Assembly (NCBI GenBank): GCA_963712065.1
Contig: CAVQGM010000001.1
Coordinates: forward strand, 558,001 to 622,000
Direction: 5' to 3'
DNA length: 64,000 nt
DNA from: CAVQGM01 sp963712065
GTDB lineage: Bacteria; Actinomycetota; Acidimicrobiia; Acidimicrobiales; Acidimicrobilacustridaceae
Position 1 is the stretch's first letter. Each line of letters opens with the position of its first letter. The position numbers were made by a program, and so were the translations under genes. Of this stretch, positions 56,481 through 63,856 are shown piece after piece. The notes under the pieces are model-generated. The model saw only the letters and a list, made by a program, of their open reading frames with translations, did not search any database and had not been told where the DNA came from.

Positions 56481-57146
56481 TCAGCGGCGGTGGCGGCGGA
56501 TCCAGCCGGCGATGGCGGTCGTGGTCTGGCCGGTGGCGGCACCGAGCAGTCCGCCCGCCACCACGTCGAGCGGGAAGTGGACGCCGGTGTGGACGCGCGA
56601 GTAGCCGACCGCGCCCGCGGCCACCAACAGCGGGAGGGCCAACACCGGCAGGTCGCGTGACGCGCCGACGGCGAACGCGAACGCCGACGCCGTGTGCCCC
56701 GACGGGAACGACTGGGACGTCGGCATGTCGACGTGGCGCAGCAGGGGGACGTCGATGCGGACCCGGTCGGGGCGCTCCCGCTGGGCGACCGGCTTCACCA
56801 CCAGGTTGGCCACGAGCGACGTGACCGCCACCGAGGCCAGTCCGTCGACGGCGGCACGACGACCTCGCCGACCGCCCACGAGCGCCACGGCGCCGGCGAC
56901 CCCGACCCACAGCTTCGAGTGGTCGGCCAGGTCGGAGAGACGGCGGAGGTCGCGGTCGAGGTCGGGGGTCGGGGTGGCGGCCACGGCCGCGTAGATGGCG
57001 TGGTCGACCGACTCGACCTGCCCGATGAGCGAGTGGGCCTGGTCGCCGTAGGCCTCGGGCAGCACGCTCGCCACCCGGTCGGCCAGGCGACCGAACGTGT
57101 CCGGGACCGCGAGCTCGTCGTCCTCTGTTGGCGGGAGATCGGTCAC
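56481..57146 (-). CDS. PAP2-family phosphatase
   Basis: Integral membrane acid phosphatase of 221 residues, probably dephosphorylating a lipid pyrophosphate or phosphatidate. The three catalytic motifs are present: KPVAQRERP, SFPSGHTAS and SRVHTGVHFPLDV. About five hydrophobic spans are separated by short loops; the N-terminal 80 residues are soluble and acidic. The GTG at 57146 was chosen, but a GTG at 57194 would add 16 residues; neither has a strong ribosome-binding site. It shares a short intergenic region with the HSL-type esterase gene. Confidence 0.85.
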   Translation of the reverse strand: MTDLPPTEDDELAVPDTFGRLADRVASVLPEAYGDQAHSLIGQVESVDHAIYAAVAATPTPDLDRDLRRLSDLADHSKLWVGVAGAVALVGGRRGRRAAVDGLASVAVTSLVANLVVKPVAQRERPDRVRIDVPLLRHVDMPTSQSFPSGHTASAFAFAVGASRDLPVLALPLLVAAGAVGYSRVHTGVHFPLDVVAGGLLGAATGQTTTAIAGWIRRHRR

Positions 57147-57213
57147 CTGCCCACGTTTCCCCACCGACGCAGCCGGAGCAAACTCCTTCGCCACCCGCAG
57201 CCGTCGACCTCAC

Positions 57214-57219
57214 TAGGCT
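57214..57219 (+). promoter_or_regulatory. -10 element (TAGGCT) of esterase gene
   Basis: TAGGCT with an 8-nt spacer to the ATG at 57228. Confidence 0.5.
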
Positions 57220-57227
57220 CGGCGGCC

Positions 57228-58340
57228 ATGGTCATGGGACGACGCCCGAACGTGCGGACGGCGTCGGCGCCGATCGCCGCCGTCACCGTGTTCGGTCTCG
57301 CCCCGAGCCTGGCCGCCGGCCTGATGAAGGTGCCGTTCCGGCGACCGTGGGCGGGCCAGCAGAGCCTCGCCGACAACATCGGCAAGGCCGTCACCCGCCA
57401 GGTCATGCGCACCTTCATGGGCTACTCCTCCACCCTGCCCACCGAGGAGTTCCGGTCGCTCGAGATCGTGCTCGACGACATCTGCTGGGCGGTGATGCCC
57501 CCCATCACCCGGGCCATGGACGTGGCGATGACCCGGGGTGAGGTCGCCGGCACCTCGGGCGAGTGGTACCGGCCCCGGGGCCACCCGCCGCGGGGCACGA
57601 TCCTCTACCTGCACGGCGGCGGCTACATCGGCACCAGTCCGACCATGTACGCCGCCTTCAACGCCAACATGGCGCGCGAGAGCGGCTGCGAGGTGTTCTG
57701 TGCCGACTACCGGTTGGCGCCGGAGTTCCCGTTCCCGGCCGGGCTGCTCGACGCCATCGGGGTGGTGGAGGCCCTGCTCGACGGCGGCGTCCCGCCCGAG
57801 CGGCTCTTCGTCGCCGGCGACTCGGGCGGTGGCGGGCTGGCCACGTCGCTCCTGCTCGACGGCCGAGCCCACCACCTTCCCCGGCCTGCCGGTCTCATCC
57901 TCATCTCGCCCGAGGTCGACCTCAACCTCGACGAGCCGAGCATCACCGAGAACGCCGGGAACGACATCCTCCCGTGGAACATCCCGGTCACCCCCTACCT
58001 GCACGGGGTCGACCCCCACAACAAGTACGTGTCGGCCATCTACGCCGATCTGCACGGCTTCCCGCCGACGTTCGTGGCGTTCGGTGACGCCGAGATGTTC
58101 CGGGACCCGATCCGCGCGTTCATCGAACGGCTCCAGGACGATGACGTCGAGCTCGACGTCATCGAGGAGCCCGAGATGTTCCACGTCTACCCGTTCCTGA
58201 TGCCGTGGGCCGACGCCAGTCGCCGGGTGTTCCGCCGGATCGGGCGCTTCGTCGACGGGCTGCTCCCCGCAGTCGACGACCGGGACGGCGCCGACAGCCG
58301 GCCCCTGGTTGCCGTCGACGACGACGCCGAGACCACCTGA
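57228..58340 (+). CDS. Alpha/beta hydrolase, HSL-type esterase
   Basis: 370-residue serine hydrolase of the hormone-sensitive-lipase group (alpha/beta hydrolase-3). The oxyanion hole is ILYLHGGGYIG, the nucleophile Ser lies in VAGDSGGGGLATS, and the acid/base residues follow in VAFGDAEMFRDPIR and EPEMFHVYPF. The N-terminal 110 residues form a cap with a hydrophobic stretch (AAVTVFGLAPSLAAGLM) that could dip into the membrane. Acts on short or medium acyl esters. Leaderless-type TAGGCT at 8 nt. A phytanoyl-CoA dioxygenase-like gene follows 19 nt later. Confidence 0.9.
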   Translation: MVMGRRPNVRTASAPIAAVTVFGLAPSLAAGLMKVPFRRPWAGQQSLADNIGKAVTRQVMRTFMGYSSTLPTEEFRSLEIVLDDICWAVMPPITRAMDVAMTRGEVAGTSGEWYRPRGHPPRGTILYLHGGGYIGTSPTMYAAFNANMARESGCEVFCADYRLAPEFPFPAGLLDAIGVVEALLDGGVPPERLFVAGDSGGGGLATSLLLDGRAHHLPRPAGLILISPEVDLNLDEPSITENAGNDILPWNIPVTPYLHGVDPHNKYVSAIYADLHGFPPTFVAFGDAEMFRDPIRAFIERLQDDDVELDVIEEPEMFHVYPFLMPWADASRRVFRRIGRFVDGLLPAVDDRDGADSRPLVAVDDDAETT

Positions 58341-58359
58341 GCGACGCACGGAGTCGACG

Positions 58360-59097
58360 ATGACCACGACGCGACGCCTCGACCACGACCAGCTGGCCGC
58401 CTACGAGCAGGACGGGTTCGTGCCGCTCGGCCGCATCGCCGACGAGGACCAGGTCGCCGCCCTGCTCGCCACCGAGCACCGCTTCCGGCCGAGCGGCGGG
58501 TACGCCCTGCCCGGCACCGAGTCACGGTTGCTGGTGCGCGAGCAGCTCTGCGACCAGGCCGAGGCGGTGCGGACGATGTGCCTCGCCGGCGCCCACGTCG
58601 GCGTGCTGACGCAGTTGCTCGGGCCCGACGTGGCGTTCACCCACACGCAGTTCATCACCAAGCTCCCCGACGACACCGACGTCGAGAGCTGGATCCCCCT
58701 CCACCAGGACGACGGCTACGGCACGCTGGATCCCCCGCTCGACGTGACCGTGTGGATGGCCCTGGTCGACACCGACGAGCGCAACGGATGCCTGGTCGTC
58801 GTGCCCGGGTCGCACCGCGAGGGCCTGCGACGCCACCGATCGACCGACGTGAACCCGCTGCTGCTCGAGGCCGACGCCGACGGCGCCGTGGCGCTCCCGC
58901 TGGCCGCCGGCGAGGCGGTCGCCTTCAGCGGCCTGACCCTGCACGGCTCCGGGCCGAACCGCACCGATCAGCCGCGGGTGGGCATGCACATGCGGTACTG
59001 CCACCCCTCGGTGCGGATGCTGGTGGAGGGCGGCAAGCCCGTCCTCGAGGACAGGCACTCGTGGATGGTCGCCGGAGCGGCGCCGGCACCCGTGTAG
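58360..59097 (+). CDS. Phytanoyl-CoA dioxygenase (PhyH) family protein
   Basis: Fe(II)/2-oxoglutarate-dependent oxygenase of 245 residues. The iron triad is visible as His and Asp in PLHQDDGYGTL and the distal His in GLTLHGSGPNRT; RVGMHMRYCHPS follows, including the Arg that usually binds 2-oxoglutarate. The family hydroxylates branched fatty acyl-CoA or ectoine-like and small molecules. The C-terminal VAGAAPAPV and stop codon lie inside the first unit of a 32-bp tandem repeat (59068-59186), so the end of this gene is part of an unstable tract. Cotranscribed with the upstream esterase. Confidence 0.85.
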   Translation: MTTTRRLDHDQLAAYEQDGFVPLGRIADEDQVAALLATEHRFRPSGGYALPGTESRLLVREQLCDQAEAVRTMCLAGAHVGVLTQLLGPDVAFTHTQFITKLPDDTDVESWIPLHQDDGYGTLDPPLDVTVWMALVDTDERNGCLVVVPGSHREGLRRHRSTDVNPLLLEADADGAVALPLAAGEAVAFSGLTLHGSGPNRTDQPRVGMHMRYCHPSVRMLVEGGKPVLEDRHSWMVAGAAPAPV

Positions 59098-59186
59098 CGG
59101 TCGCCGGAGCGGCGCCGGCACCCGTGTCGCGGTCGCCGGAGCGGCGCCGGCACCCGTGTAGCGGTCGCCGGAGCGGCGCCGGCCCG
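59068..59186. repeat. 32-bp tandem repeat, 3.7 copies
   Basis: Units start at 59068, 59100, 59132 and 59164 (the last truncated), each with GTCGCCGGAGCGGCGCCGGC. Each unit can fold as GCCGG/CCGGC. The PhyH stop TAG falls in unit 1; in unit 2 the same position reads TCG. Confidence 0.9.
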
Positions 59187-59243
59187 CCCGTCGTGTGCGG
59201 AACGAGCCACCACCCGTGTCGCCGGATACGCCGACGACGACGA

Positions 59244-60131
59244 TCAGGGGCCGACGATCAGGGGACGGCGCAACGTGCCGCGGGCCGAGGCGTCGGGCAC
59301 CCGGTGGGCCTCGTGGAGCGGGGCACCGGGCACGATCCGCTCGTCGACGTCGGGGCCGTGGGGTGACAGGCCCTGCTCGTCGGGCCACGCCTCGACGATG
59401 CCGACGAGGGCGGTGAGGGCGGCGTAGCCGTCACGCACGAGGCCCGAGTCGGAGTCGGGGTCGAACTCGTGCTCGGTGAGCTGGAGCTCCATCTGCAGCC
59501 GACGCTCGCCGTCCTCCGCAGCGATCGGCCTCGTCTCCATGGCCGCCCGCACCTCACCGAACGGGGCGAGGCGAGCCCACCGCACGCCGGCCACCTCGTC
59601 GTAGGGACGGTCGGGCACGTTGAGGTTGACGCCCGAGCGCTCGGGTGCCGACAGCACGAGGGGCAGCACGTCGACGGCCAGCGCGGCCGCGGTGTCCCAG
59701 CGCCAGGGCTCGCCCTCGGTCGGCGACTTCACGCTCACGGCGAGGCCGGACACCCCGAAGTTCTGGCCCGTGAGCACGGCCCCCACGGTGCCCGAGTGCA
59801 GGATGGCCCGGCCGGTGTTGAGCCCGGCGTTGATGCCGCTGACCACGAACCCGGGTGGCTCGCCGAACCCGCCGAGCCGGGCGGCGAGCACGCACATGGC
59901 CGGGGGCGCCTCGAGCGCCCACGCCTCCACGCCCGGGGCCTCGGGCAGCTCGACCGGACGGGTCGAGAGGTGGGTGTCGGGGTCGAACCCTCCGAGCGAG
60001 GCGGCGGTGCCGCTGCGGTCATCGGCAGGGGCCACGACGATCACGTCGTGTCCGGCGTCGGCGAGGGACCGGGCGAGGCGCTGGATCCCGATGCTGTCGA
60101 CGCCGTCGTCGTTGGTCACGAGCAAGCGCAC
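59244..60131 (-). CDS. surE: 5'/3'-nucleotidase SurE
   Basis: Metal-dependent phosphatase of nucleotides and short polyphosphate, 295 residues. The metal site NDDG is at residues 7-10, with SGTAAS and SGINAGLN supplying the Ser and Asn ligands; GTVGAVLTG and the C-terminal EVRAAMETRPIA-like region complete the fold. The GTG start at 60131 has a TAGGCT element at 6 nt. Length is slightly above the E. coli enzyme because of a C-terminal extension. Convergent end faces the PhyH gene, separated by the tandem-repeat tract. Confidence 0.93.
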   Translation of the reverse strand: MRLLVTNDDGVDSIGIQRLARSLADAGHDVIVVAPADDRSGTAASLGGFDPDTHLSTRPVELPEAPGVEAWALEAPPAMCVLAARLGGFGEPPGFVVSGINAGLNTGRAILHSGTVGAVLTGQNFGVSGLAVSVKSPTEGEPWRWDTAAALAVDVLPLVLSAPERSGVNLNVPDRPYDEVAGVRWARLAPFGEVRAAMETRPIAAEDGERRLQMELQLTEHEFDPDSDSGLVRDGYAALTALVGIVEAWPDEQGLSPHGPDVDERIVPGAPLHEAHRVPDASARGTLRRPLIVGP

Positions 60132-60137
60132 CGGGCG

Positions 60138-60143
60138 AGCCTA
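60138..60143 (-). promoter_or_regulatory. -10 element (TAGGCT) of surE
   Basis: TAGGCT on the minus strand with a 6-nt spacer to the GTG at 60131. Confidence 0.5.
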
Positions 60144-60238
60144 CCGACCCCCGACGACGGTCCGTCCACGCCGAGGTGGCCGCCCGGGGACTCGACGGTG
60201 AACGCCGGGCGGCCCGGGAGTCGCCGTCGGGGTGGGCG

Positions 60239-60244
60239 TAGGCT
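60239..60244 (+). promoter_or_regulatory. -10 element (TAGGCT) of lipoprotein gene
   Basis: TAGGCT with a 6-nt spacer to the ATG at 60251. Confidence 0.5.
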
Positions 60245-60250
60245 GCGGCC

Positions 60251-60832
60251 ATGCGAGGACGACTCGGCGCCATCCTCGTCGTGACGGCGCTCGTGCTCGC
60301 CGCGGCCGCCTGCTCCAGCGACGACGACGGAGGGGACGAGGCCGGCACGGCGGCGACGTCGGCCACCGACGAGCCCGCCACCTCCACCACCGCCGACTCG
60401 ACCGACTGGCCGACCGAGGCCTCGACCAGCTCGACGGGACGAGGCACCCCCACCACGATCGAGGCACCGGAGCTGCTCGGCACACCGGTGGCCGACGGGC
60501 TCGAGTACCCGAACCCGACGACGTGCCGGGACGCCGAGGCCCTTTACCAGCGACTGCTCGCCAACGACGAGGCGAGCGTCAGCGGCGCCCTCTGGGGGAG
60601 GTCGGGCTACTGGCTCGCCGTCGACTCGACCTCGGTCTCGGCTGACGTGCTGATCCCCGAGGGCGCCCCCGAGCGGATCCTCGTCGAGTTCCGAGGCGGC
60701 GTCCTCGTCGGCGACGCCGGCGTGCCCGCCGACGGGGTCCCCGTCCTCACGCCACAGGTCGCCTACGCCTACGTGTCGGTGAGCGCCGACGGCACCTCCG
60801 TCACCTGCGAAGAGGGACAGGCCGTCGGCTGA
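60251..60832 (+). CDS. Secreted lipoprotein of unknown function
   Basis: A 193-residue lipoprotein: basic MRGRLG, hydrophobic core, lipobox AAAC (Cys21), then an acidic and Thr/Ser-rich linker (SSDDDGGDEAG ... TSSTGRGTPTT). The C-terminal about 110 residues form a compact domain with two Cys (TCRDAEALY, TCEEGQ) that could pair. Not recognised as a family. It is separated by only a few bases from the rRNA methyltransferase gene but shares no functional clue with it. Leaderless-type TAGGCT at 6 nt. Confidence 0.75.
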   Translation: MRGRLGAILVVTALVLAAAACSSDDDGGDEAGTAATSATDEPATSTTADSTDWPTEASTSSTGRGTPTTIEAPELLGTPVADGLEYPNPTTCRDAEALYQRLLANDEASVSGALWGRSGYWLAVDSTSVSADVLIPEGAPERILVEFRGGVLVGDAGVPADGVPVLTPQVAYAYVSVSADGTSVTCEEGQAVG

Positions 60833-60836
60833 CCGC

Positions 60837-61964
60837 CTGTCGCTCACCGTCACCTGCGGGCCGGGCCTCGAGGGCCTGCTCGCGGCCGAGCTGACCTCGC
60901 TCGGCCTGCGCTCGGTCCGCGCCGGCCGGGCCGAGGTGACGGCCACGGGGTCGCCCCGCCAGCTCTACGCCGTCAACGTGCGGTCGCGGCTCGCCGAACG
61001 CGTGCTCGTCCACATCGGCTCGTTCACGGCCCGCACGTTCGTCGACCTCGAGCAGCAGGTCGGCGCCATCGACTGGGACACGTGGCGGCGTCCGGGCCGT
61101 CCGGTGTCCATCCGGGTGAGCTCCCGACGGTCCCGGCTGTACCACACGGCCGCCGTCGCCGAACGGCTCCACCGCGTCGCCGGGCCCCCACCGGCGGAGG
61201 ACGCCGATGTCGCGGGAGAGGCGGTGCCGTTCGTGGTGCGCGTCGACCACGACCGGGTGACCGTGTACGCCGACAGCAGCGGCGAGTCGCTGCACCGGCG
61301 GGGTTGGCGGCGGGAGACGGCGAAGGCCCCGCTGCGCGAGACCCTGGCCGCCGCCCTGCTCGCCGCCGCCGGGTGGGACGGCCGCCAGCCGCTGGTCGAC
61401 CCGTGCTGTGGGTCGGGCACCATCGCCATCGAGGCGGCGACGATCGCCCGCGACCTGGCCCCTGGACGGGCCCGCCGCTTCGCCTTCCAGCGGTGGCCGA
61501 CCTTCGCACCCGGCACGTGGGCGAGCGTCACCGGCGAGCAGCGCGCGGCGGAACGCCCGCTCCTGCCGCCCGGCGTGGTGATCGCCGGCCACGACCGGGA
61601 CGCCGGCGCGGTGGCCATCGCCGGGCGCAACGCCGAACGGGCCGGCGTGGCCGACGACATCACGTTCGACCGACGGTCCGTGTCCGACCTCCGGGCACCG
61701 GACGGCGCGGGGGACGGACCCGGCTGGGTGATCACCAACCCGCCCTACGGCGAGCGGGTGGGTGGCGGCGACCCCCGCGACCTGTTCGCCCGGCTGGGCG
61801 ACGTCGTCCGCCGTGAGCTCCCCGGTTGGTCCCTCGGCGTGCTCGTCGCCGACCCCCGCGCCGCGGCCGCCGCCCGGCTCGGATGGCGGGAGGCGTTCCG
61901 CACGACGAACGGCGGCATCGACGTGCGGTTCCTCACCGCGGTGGTGCCTCCCGACCGGGGCTGA
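60837..61964 (+). CDS. THUMP-domain 23S rRNA methyltransferase (RlmL/Trm14-like), probable CTG start
   Basis: SAM-dependent N2-guanine methyltransferase with an N-terminal THUMP-like RNA-binding half and a C-terminal class I fold: LVDPCCGSGTIAIEAATIARDLAPG and VITNPPYGERVGGGDP (NPPY active motif). The N-terminal segment LSLTVTCGPGLEGLLAAEL matches the family's conserved start, but no ATG, GTG or TTG precedes it in frame before a stop at 60780-60782; the CTG at 60837 would give exactly this N-terminus. The first standard start, GTG at 60936, would delete 33 residues of the domain. 375 residues from CTG. Confidence 0.82.
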   Translation: MSLTVTCGPGLEGLLAAELTSLGLRSVRAGRAEVTATGSPRQLYAVNVRSRLAERVLVHIGSFTARTFVDLEQQVGAIDWDTWRRPGRPVSIRVSSRRSRLYHTAAVAERLHRVAGPPPAEDADVAGEAVPFVVRVDHDRVTVYADSSGESLHRRGWRRETAKAPLRETLAAALLAAAGWDGRQPLVDPCCGSGTIAIEAATIARDLAPGRARRFAFQRWPTFAPGTWASVTGEQRAAERPLLPPGVVIAGHDRDAGAVAIAGRNAERAGVADDITFDRRSVSDLRAPDGAGDGPGWVITNPPYGERVGGGDPRDLFARLGDVVRRELPGWSLGVLVADPRAAAAARLGWREAFRTTNGGIDVRFLTAVVPPDRG

Positions 61965-61970
61965 CGCCCC

Positions 61971-63170
61971 TCACGCCGCGAGGGCGGCGCCCATGAGGTC
62001 GACGAAGTTGTCGCAGTAGAAGGCCTGCCGGACCGGCTCCGGCGCCTCGCCGAGCGAGGCCTCGAACCGCTCGACGGGCCGGCGACCACCTTCGACGTGG
62101 GGATAGTCCGACGAGAACAGCACCACCTCGGGGCCGGCCTGCTCGACGATCCAGCCGACGTCCTCGGTCGGGTACGGCGTCGCCCGCACCTGGCGGCACA
62201 CGTACTCCGACGGACGCAGCGACAGCTGCTGCAGCCGCTGCTCGTGTCGGGCGAAGGCATCGAAGGCCGACTCCATCTGACGCATCCACGAGGGCAGCCA
62301 GATCGCGCCCTGCTCGATGACGCCGATGCGCAGGCGCGGGAACCGCTCGAGCACGCCGTCGAAGATCATCGTGGCCAGCGTCTGCATCGGCGGGTGGGGG
62401 ATGCCCATGTAGTCGACGGAGCGGAAGTTCTCCTCGCCCCCGTGGAAGTCGGGCGGTACGGACAGGCCGTTGCGGAAGTAGGCCGGATCGATGAGGTCGC
62501 CGGTGCCGCCGACGTGGAAGACGACGGGGATCCGGGCCTCCTGCGCCCGGGCCCAGACCGGGTCGAGGCCGACGTGCGACGGCGAGTGGCCCGGCGGGCA
62601 CCCCGACGCCACGAGCAGCGCCGACGCCCCCATGGTGATCGCCTCGTCGGCCATGGCCGCGGCGCGGTCGAGGTCGGCGAGGGGCACGTAGCAGGTGGGC
62701 AGCAGCCGGGAGTCGACCGAGCAGAACTCGACCATGCCGCGGTTGTGGGCCCGGGCGACGCCGTAGGCGAAGTCGACGTCGCCGTCGTGCTCCCAGTCGT
62801 GGAGGCGCCGGTTGTGGAACGTGTTGAACACGAGCTGGCTCGAGAACCCGAGGAGGTCGAGTGCCCGGGGGCGGTCCTCGGCGATGAACGAGCCGGTGGC
62901 GGCGAAGTTCTTGCGGAGCATGATCTCCGCCTCCTCCACGGACCGGTACTCGTCCGACGCGTGCTTCTCGGCGATCCGGTCGAAGGCGGCCACGAGGTCG
63001 CGCAGCTGCTCGTCGGGATCGCCGGTCTGGCGCAGCTCGTTCCCGCTCGTGTACTCGAGGGTCGGGATCCGGTCCCGGATGGACGGGTCGGCGTGGTCGC
63101 GCAGCCAGGTCGGCGTCTCCATGAGGTGGGCGTCGGCGTCGTGCACGACGCGCCCGCTGACGTACGGCAT
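61971..63170 (-). CDS. Amidohydrolase family 2 (metal-dependent hydrolase/decarboxylase)
   Basis: TIM-barrel amidohydrolase of 399 residues in the ACMSD/resorcylate decarboxylase-like group. Metal-site motifs: VVHDADAHLMETP near the N-terminus, VVFHVGGTGDL, GVIEQGAIWLPSWMRQM and the C-terminal Asp in LFSSDYPHVEGGR. Members decarboxylate or hydrolyse aromatic acids and lactones, consistent with the aromatic theme, but the substrate is unknown. The ATG at 63170 follows GGGGGAAG at 5 nt. A dispersed hairpin (copy 3) lies just upstream, between this gene and the divergent SnoaL-like gene. Confidence 0.88.
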   Translation of the reverse strand: MPYVSGRVVHDADAHLMETPTWLRDHADPSIRDRIPTLEYTSGNELRQTGDPDEQLRDLVAAFDRIAEKHASDEYRSVEEAEIMLRKNFAATGSFIAEDRPRALDLLGFSSQLVFNTFHNRRLHDWEHDGDVDFAYGVARAHNRGMVEFCSVDSRLLPTCYVPLADLDRAAAMADEAITMGASALLVASGCPPGHSPSHVGLDPVWARAQEARIPVVFHVGGTGDLIDPAYFRNGLSVPPDFHGGEENFRSVDYMGIPHPPMQTLATMIFDGVLERFPRLRIGVIEQGAIWLPSWMRQMESAFDAFARHEQRLQQLSLRPSEYVCRQVRATPYPTEDVGWIVEQAGPEVVLFSSDYPHVEGGRRPVERFEASLGEAPEPVRQAFYCDNFVDLMGAALAA

Positions 63171-63208
63171 CTCGGCTTCCCCCTGCTCACGGCCCACGAC
63201 GCAACTGC

Positions 63209-63256
63209 TTCTGGTGTGGGATCTGGTCGTCAAGGCCACCACATCCCACACCAGTA
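63209..63256. repeat. 48-nt dispersed hairpin element, copy 3
   Basis: Arms TTCTGGTGTGGG (63209-63220) and near-exact complement (63245-63256, one mismatch) with a 24-nt loop; AT on each side of the loop extends the stem. It lies in the divergent promoter region of the amidohydrolase and SnoaL genes. Confidence 0.85.
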
Positions 63257-63287
63257 CGCCCATCGACGACGGATCAGTGTGCCGACC

Positions 63288-63293
63288 TAGTCT
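63288..63293 (+). promoter_or_regulatory. -10 element (TAGTCT) of SnoaL-like gene
   Basis: TAGTCT with a 6-nt spacer to the ATG at 63300. Confidence 0.5.
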
Positions 63294-63299
63294 GACGCC

Positions 63300-63767
63300 A
63301 TGAGCCATCCCCGTGAAGAGGTCCAGGCCGCCGTCGACGCCTACGTCGCCATGCGGGAGACGATCGAAGCCGGTGGGGCCGACTGGTCGGCCATGGCCGA
63401 GCTGTTCACCGACGACGCCACCTACGTCGACCCCGCCTGGGGTCGCGTCGACGGCCTCGAGAGCATCCGTGCGTTCATGGCCGAGAGCATGGCCGGCCTC
63501 GAGGACTGGAGGTTCCCGATCGACTGGGTCGCCGTCGACGGCGACCACGTGGTCGTCAAGTGGACCCAGCTGCTCCCCGGCACTCGCACCGACGGCACCC
63601 CCTACGCCAACTCGGGCCTGTCGGACCTCACCTACGCCGGCGGCGGCAAGTTCTCGCGCTCGGAGGACTTCCTGAACATGCTGCACGTGTACGAGGTGAT
63701 CGCCGAGTCGGGCTGGACCCCCGGCCCCGGCTTCCGGCCGCCCCCGCAGCACCCGCCCCGCATCTGA
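63300..63767 (+). CDS. SnoaL-like NTF2-fold protein
   Basis: Small cone-shaped fold of 155 residues. The SnoaL/NTF2 pattern is visible: helix VQAAVDAYVAMRETIEAGGADWSAMAELFTDDATYVDPAWGRVDG, then alternating strands with WVAVDGDHVVVKWTQLL and FSRSEDFLNMLHVYEVIAESG. Such proteins bind or isomerise small hydrophobic ligands, including steroid and polyketide intermediates. Family membership says little about substrate. The gene is flanked on both sides by copies of the 48-nt hairpin (63209 and 63792). Confidence 0.85.
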   Translation: MSHPREEVQAAVDAYVAMRETIEAGGADWSAMAELFTDDATYVDPAWGRVDGLESIRAFMAESMAGLEDWRFPIDWVAVDGDHVVVKWTQLLPGTRTDGTPYANSGLSDLTYAGGGKFSRSEDFLNMLHVYEVIAESGWTPGPGFRPPPQHPPRI

Positions 63768-63791
63768 TCGCGGCCCGCCCTCCTCGACCCG

Positions 63792-63839
63792 TTCTGGTGT
63801 GGGATCTGGTCGTCGGCACGACCCGATCCCACACCAGAA
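63792..63839. repeat. 48-nt dispersed hairpin element, copy 4
   Basis: Arms TTCTGGTGTGGG (63792-63803) and exact complement (63828-63839), 24-nt loop with an inner GGTCGT/ACGACC stem. Lies between two convergent genes, just after the SnoaL-like gene. Confidence 0.85.
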
Positions 63840-63856
63840 GCGAGGGGGTTGGGCGG

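Noticed and set aside
59068..59186. The 32-bp repeats as a CRISPR array
   Set aside because: Units are directly adjacent without spacers, and no cas gene is nearby.
20093..63839. The four 48-nt hairpins as ordinary intrinsic terminators
   Set aside because: No T tract follows, one copy lies in a divergent promoter region, and the 24-nt loop is long for a terminator.
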